The notes beneath the pieces were generated by a model. It did no database searches. It saw nothing but the letters and a program-made list of their open reading frames with translations, and had not been told where the DNA came from. This document shows, in pieces, positions 6,632 to 9,362 of a stretch of DNA of 9,362 nucleotides. Within the stretch, counting starts at the first letter, position 1, and each line of letters starts with the position of its first letter. The translations under genes and the position numbers were made by a program. Where the stretch lies: contig DCGU01000012.1 of assembly GCA_002315325.1 (NCBI GenBank), positions 1 through 9,362 of the forward strand. Reading direction: 5' to 3'. This DNA is from Clostridiales bacterium UBA1770 (GTDB taxonomy: Bacteria; Bacillota; Clostridia; Oscillospirales; CAG-272).

Positions 6632-6737
6632 AAATGAAACTTGCCGGCTGTATAAATGCAGAAATCAACAAAAAAGACAGGCGTCTGTGCCAACAAACAT
6701 AGAAATATTGCAAGAATATTGCATTTATGTTTCATTT
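6632..6737. repeat. Split 18-bp inverted repeat upstream of gdhA
   Basis: The 3' arm is continuous (6720-6737). Its complement is split into AAATGAAAC (6632-6640) and ATAAATGCA (6652-6660) by 11 nt (6641-6651). The two arms enclose about 59 nt. AGG (6627-6629) can also pair with CCT (6738-6740) after a two-base bulge. The 3' arm ends four bases before the gdhA -35 box. Separately, TACAGCC (6608-6614) pairs with GGCTGTA (6646-6652), which would compete with the split arm. It could be an operator, a structured antisense or small RNA, or chance in A/T-rich DNA. Confidence 0.55.
6704..6723. promoter_or_regulatory. Candidate regulator site upstream of gdhA
   Basis: AATATTGCA is repeated at 6704-6712 and 6715-6723, an 11-bp period of about one helical turn. 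The same bases hold the dyad TGCAA-N5-TTGCA (6709-6713, 6719-6723). It ends 18 bp before the -35 box, a usual place for an activator or repressor operator. The regulator cannot be named from the sequence. Confidence 0.4.
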
Positions 6738-6741
6738 CCTC

Positions 6742-6770
6742 TTGACGCCAAACGGGGTTTACAGTATAAT
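6742..6770 (+). promoter_or_regulatory. Predicted sigma-A promoter of gdhA
   Basis: TTGACG (6742-6747) and a perfect TATAAT (6765-6770) are separated by 17 bp. The leader to the ATG is about 67 nt. It contains a G-run (6793-6798), a pyrimidine stretch and GGAGGA just before the start codon, but no riboswitch that I recognise. The rest of the 6594-6741 gap holds the repeats listed separately and no gene. Confidence 0.88.
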
Positions 6771-6843
6771 AATACAGTAATAAAAAACCGTAGGGGGAGT
6801 CTTTTCTTTTTGCGGCAATCTAATTTATTCGGAGGATATTCCC

Positions 6844-8190
6844 ATGAAAAATGAGTATATGCTTTCCGTCCTGGAGGATGTGAAACGCAGAAACCCCGGT
6901 GAACCTGAATTCATTCAGACCGTCACCGAAGTATTTGAATCGATCGAGCCCGTTATCGACCAGCGCCCCGATTTCGTGCAGGCCGGCATTCTGGAAAGAA
7001 TGGTTGAGCCCGAGCGCCAGATCGTGTTCCGTGTGCCGTGGGTAGACGATAACGGTAAAGTGCAGGTTAACCGCGGTTTCCGTGTGCAGTTTAACTCTGC
7101 GATCGGTCCGTACAAGGGCGGTCTACGTTTCGCACGCAACGTGAATATGTCCATTATGAAGTTCCTGGGCTTCGAGCAGACTTTCAAAAACTCCCTGACG
7201 TCTCTGCCTATGGGCGGCGGCAAGGGCGGTTCCGACTTTGACCCCCAGGGCAAGTCTGATGCCGAGGTTATGCGTTTCTGCCAGAGCTTTATGACTGAGC
7301 TGTACCGTCACATCGGTGCCAACGTTGACGTTCCCGCCGGTGATATCGGTGTCGGTGCCCGCGAAATCGGTTACCTGTTCGGCCAGTACAAGAGACTGCA
7401 GAACGAGTTCACCGGTGTGCTGACCGGAAAGGGCATTCCTTACGGCGGTTCTTTGATTCGTCCCGAAGCAACCGGCTACGGCGCCGTTTACTACGTGGAC
7501 AATATGCTGCAGTATTTCGGCGACAGCATCAAGGGCAAGACCTTCGCCGTATCCGGTTTCGGTAACGTTGCCTGGGGTACCGTTAAAAAGATTAACGAAC
7601 TCGGCGGTAAGGTGCTGACCATCTCCGGTCCCGACGGTTATATCTACGATGAAAACGGCGTCAGCGGCGACGAAAAGATCAATTACATGCTCGAAATGCG
7701 TGCTTCCTGCCGCAACCGCGTCGAGGACTATGCCGATAAGTTCGGTGTACCGTTCTTCAAGGGTGAGAAGCCTTGGGGCGTTAAGGCCGACATTATGATG
7801 CCTTGCGCAACCCAGAACGAGGTCGGTATGGAAGAGGCAAAGAAGATGGTTGCCAACGGTCTGAAGTACTACGTGGAAGTTGCCAATATGCCTACGTCCA
7901 ACGAAGCCATCGCATACCTGAAAGAGAACGGCGTCATCATTGCGCCTTCCAAGGCAGTGAATGCCGGCGGCGTATCCGTATCCGGTCTGGAAATGAGCCA
8001 GAACAGCATGCGTTACAGCTGGACTGCCGAAGAGGTTGACGAAAAGCTCAAAGGCATTATGTTCAACATCTTCAACAACAGCATCAAGGCTGCCAACACC
8101 TACGGTATGAAGGATGACCTGGTAGCAGGTGCCAACATTGCCGGCTTCCTCAAGGTTGCTGAGGCTATGAAGGCCCAGGGTGTCGTTTAA
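6844..8190 (+). CDS. gdhA: Hexameric glutamate dehydrogenase, probably NAD-linked
   Basis: This 448-residue enzyme interconverts glutamate and 2-oxoglutarate plus ammonia. The substrate domain carries GPYKGGLRF (Lys91), the catalytic-loop lysine Lys127 in PMGGGKGG, and Asp167 in PAGDIGVG. The Rossmann domain begins with SGFGNVAWG (237-245). The length and many segments match my memory of the NAD-specific enzyme of Clostridium symbiosum, such as SGPDGYIYDE, INYMLEMRAS, EKPWG, MPCATQNEVGM, APSKAVNAGGV and EMSQNS. At the coenzyme-discriminating positions it has Phe239 and Pro263-Asp264, like the clostridial NAD enzyme. Escherichia coli GdhA, which uses NADP, has Ser residues there. NAD(H) use and glutamate fermentation are therefore inferred, although automatic pipelines often write NADP-specific. 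GGAGGA lies seven nt before the ATG. The gene is a single unit with its own promoter and terminator, and AAG dominates its lysine codons. Confidence 0.95.
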   Translation: MKNEYMLSVLEDVKRRNPGEPEFIQTVTEVFESIEPVIDQRPDFVQAGILERMVEPERQIVFRVPWVDDNGKVQVNRGFRVQFNSAIGPYKGGLRFARNVNMSIMKFLGFEQTFKNSLTSLPMGGGKGGSDFDPQGKSDAEVMRFCQSFMTELYRHIGANVDVPAGDIGVGAREIGYLFGQYKRLQNEFTGVLTGKGIPYGGSLIRPEATGYGAVYYVDNMLQYFGDSIKGKTFAVSGFGNVAWGTVKKINELGGKVLTISGPDGYIYDENGVSGDEKINYMLEMRASCRNRVEDYADKFGVPFFKGEKPWGVKADIMMPCATQNEVGMEEAKKMVANGLKYYVEVANMPTSNEAIAYLKENGVIIAPSKAVNAGGVSVSGLEMSQNSMRYSWTAEEVDEKLKGIMFNIFNNSIKAANTYGMKDDLVAGANIAGFLKVAEAMKAQGVV

Positions 8191-8208
8191 GCTTAATATA
8201 CCAATCAT

Positions 8209-8237
8209 AAAGCGTCTGCCGACCGGCAGACGCTTTT
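8209..8237 (+). terminator. Intrinsic terminator of gdhA
   Basis: AAAGCGTCTGCC (8209-8220) and GGCAGACGCTTT (8225-8236) form a perfect 12-bp stem around GACC, followed by TTTTATATA. It lies 18 nt after the gdhA stop. The following stretch to about 8320 contains no recognisable gene or site. Confidence 0.9.
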
Positions 8238-8323
8238 ATATAGCTTATCATAGGAACGTCGTATCACAATGCTGTCGTCTGTCTTACAGGGCGGTTAAGA
8301 AGTTCCCCACAAAACAATAATGA

Positions 8324-8352
8324 TTGCATTTACACGGATTTCGTGATAGAAT
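8324..8352 (+). promoter_or_regulatory. Predicted promoter of the histidine phosphatase gene
   Basis: TTGCAT (8324-8329), a 17-bp spacer and TAGAAT (8347-8352) are present, with TG at 8344-8345 giving an extended -10 (TGATAGAAT). The -35 box is weak. The -10 box is 38 nt from the start codon. Confidence 0.65.
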
Positions 8353-8390
8353 ATTGCAGTAAAATGATTTTTTGATGAGGTGCGCAAAAA

Positions 8391-9110
8391 ATGAAATTGT
8401 TGATTGTACGACACGGCGAACCGGATTATTCTATCGACTCGCTGACCGAAAAGGGATGGCGGGAAGCGCATCTTTTGGCCGACCGCCTTTGCAAACTGGA
8501 TATTGCCGCCATGTACGTCTCTCCCCTGGGGCGCGCGCAGGATACGGCCAAACCGACGTTGGAGCGGTTGAACCGCACCGCCGAGACCTGTGAGTTCCTG
8601 CGCGAATTTCCCGCCTATATGACAGACGCCAACGGCAACCACCGCATTCCTTGGGATATGATGCCGGCGTACTGGACGTCATTCCCGGAATTGTTTGATG
8701 CCGATAAATGGATGCATTCCGCCGCATTTCGTGAAAATAACGTGGCAGAACGCAATGCGTTCGTGTGCGACGGGTTGGATGCGGTGCTGGCACGTCACGG
8801 CTACGAGCGGGACGGGAAGTTCTATCGTGCCGCACGCCCCAATCACGATACCATCGTTTTTTTCTGTCATTTCGGGCTGGAAAGTGTGCTGCTCGGCCGG
8901 TTGCTCAATATTTCTCCCGCACAGCTGTGGCACGGGTCCGTTGCGTTGCCGTCGTCCGTGACCGAGCTTATCACGGAAGAGCGGGAAGAGGGAATTGCCT
9001 ATTTCCGTATGACGAAATTCGGCGATACGTCGCACTTGTATGCAGGGGACGAACCGGAGAGTTTTTCCGCACGTTTTTGTGAGTGCTTCACGGACGACAC
9101 ACGGCATTAA
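8391..9110 (+). CDS. Histidine phosphatase superfamily protein (phosphoglycerate mutase-like)
   Basis: This 239-residue enzyme belongs to the branch-1 histidine phosphatases, which transfer phosphate through a phosphohistidine. The N-terminal LLIVRHGEPDY motif supplies Arg7 and the nucleophile His8. SPLGRAQDTA supplies Arg48. Glu72 in LREF is a candidate proton donor, and FFCHFG supplies the second active-site His160. No signal peptide or membrane segment is seen, so it is cytoplasmic. Members act on very different small phosphate esters, and the substrate cannot be assigned. Nothing in the sequence singles out glycolytic phosphoglycerate mutase. GAGGTG (8377-8382) lies eight nt before the ATG. 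The gene has its own promoter and no cotranscribed partner. No plus-strand T-tract terminator is visible after it. Confidence 0.9.
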   Translation: MKLLIVRHGEPDYSIDSLTEKGWREAHLLADRLCKLDIAAMYVSPLGRAQDTAKPTLERLNRTAETCEFLREFPAYMTDANGNHRIPWDMMPAYWTSFPELFDADKWMHSAAFRENNVAERNAFVCDGLDAVLARHGYERDGKFYRAARPNHDTIVFFCHFGLESVLLGRLLNISPAQLWHGSVALPSSVTELITEEREEGIAYFRMTKFGDTSHLYAGDEPESFSARFCECFTDDTRH

Positions 9111-9137
9111 AAAACAAAAGGCAGTCCGAGAACTGCC
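9109..9137 (-). terminator. Intrinsic terminator for leftward transcription
   Basis: GGCAGT (9120-9125) and ACTGCC (9132-9137) form a 6-bp stem around a 6-nt loop. Read on the minus strand, the stem is followed by TTTTGTTTTTT. Read on the plus strand, there is no T-tract. This implies a minus-strand transcript arriving from beyond the right edge and converging on the phosphatase gene. Confidence 0.7.
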
Positions 9138-9172
9138 GAGGAAAATGTTGTGTAGTTAAATAATAGGCTTTT

Positions 9173-9262
9173 AATGAAGCGTTTGCGACGCAAACGTGAA
9201 GCAGCGGCAAAGCCGCTATGAAGCACTCGCTACGCTCGTATGAAGCGAAGTCGCCCCTTTCG
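9173..9262 (+). repeat. Four TGAAG-spaced short palindromes at a 22-bp period
   Basis: TGAAG occurs at 9175, 9197, 9219 and 9241, exactly 22 bp apart, and each copy is followed by a 17-bp unit. Unit 1 is a perfect palindrome, CGTTTGCG-A-CGCAAACG (9180-9196). Unit 2 is AGCGGC-AAA-GCCGCT (9203-9217). Unit 3 (9224-9240) is an imperfect palindrome. Unit 4 (9246-9262) contains GAAGTCGCCCCT, whose complement lies at 9325-9336. I see no coding function. It resembles a REP- or MITE-like extragenic palindrome cluster, though the family is not one I can name. Confidence 0.85.
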
Positions 9263-9269
9263 TTCTCCC

Positions 9270-9340
9270 CATTAGCGAAGCGTCTTCATTAGCGAAGCGA
9301 CTTCATTTCTTCATTAGCCCCGTGAGGGGCGACTTCATTG
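9270..9340 (-). repeat. Inverted continuation of the palindrome array, with CTTCA spacers
   Basis: The same spacer appears in the opposite orientation (CTTCA at 9284, 9301, 9309 and 9333). Two tandem 17-bp copies of CATTAGCGAAGCG(T/A)CTT fill 9270-9286 and 9287-9303; each contains GCGAAGC. A third, expanded copy (9312-9335) replaces the core with a GCCCC-GTGA-GGGGC hairpin (9317-9329). The two halves face each other around about 9265, so the whole element at 9173-9340 is a composite inverted structure. The bases after it to 9362 include a small AAAGC/GCTTT hairpin (9344-9348, 9353-9357) whose minus-strand tail is T-rich. Confidence 0.8.
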
Positions 9341-9362
9341 AAAAAAGCACTTGCTTTCGCAA

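Noticed and set aside
6570..6854. 94-codon plus-strand frame between rpsI and gdhA
   Set aside because: It starts inside the rpsI terminator, runs through the gdhA promoter, and has no ribosome-binding site or recognisable domain.
7123..8208. 361-codon open frame antisense to gdhA
   Set aside because: Long antisense frames are a common by-product of biased codon use in conserved genes. No recognisable domain or initiation site supports it, while gdhA is certain.
9175..9340. CRISPR-like array because of regular spacing
   Set aside because: The repeated unit is only 5 bp, the inserts are self-complementary rather than unique spacers, and orientation flips midway. No cas gene is present.
9289..9362. 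Partial minus-strand gene entering from the right (open frame to a stop at 9289-9291)
   Set aside because: The short translated stretch is mostly encoded by the palindrome repeats and has no recognisable domain. Too little sequence is available to call a gene.

Overview
The window looks like chromosomal DNA from a gut-type Clostridia bacterium, probably Oscillospirales or a relative. Four things suggest this: a moderately GC-rich genome; strong Shine-Dalgarno sites; Gram-positive promoters with a TRTG extended -10; and a glutamate dehydrogenase closely resembling the NAD-linked enzyme of Clostridium symbiosum. The placement is inference from the sequence alone. No phage, insertion sequence, CRISPR array or recognisable defence system is visible.

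Layout. Positions 1-138 hold the 3' end of a GyrI-like-domain gene. It converges on a leftward tyrosine recombinase gene (187-1233), and the two share a perfect 11-bp bidirectional terminator. Divergent promoters at 1264-1351 serve the recombinase and a small five-helix membrane protein (1384-1965). Next comes tRNA-Leu(CAA) with its own promoter and terminator, followed at once by a topoisomerase III gene (topB) and an N-acetylhexosamine 1-kinase gene (nahK-like). These two appear to form one operon. The ribosomal protein operon rplM-rpsI (L13-S9) follows, with a consensus promoter and a strong terminator. Then come gdhA, as a single-gene unit, and a histidine phosphatase gene, each with a promoter. 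Position 9111 to the right end is non-coding. It holds a terminator for leftward transcription and a dense array of short palindromes spaced by TGAAG/CTTCA.

Functionally this is mostly a housekeeping neighbourhood: translation (tRNA-Leu, L13, S9), DNA topology (TopB), amino-sugar phosphorylation (NahK) and ammonia/glutamate metabolism (Gdh). Codon choice in rplM, rpsI and gdhA leans strongly to AAG lysine, as expected for highly expressed genes.

The least ordinary parts are non-coding: the palindrome array at 9173-9340, whose first four units recur at exactly 22 bp; an 18-bp inverted repeat split by 11 nt just upstream of the gdhA promoter; and the absence of a visible topB promoter other than that of the tRNA. 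I found no convincing new multi-gene system.
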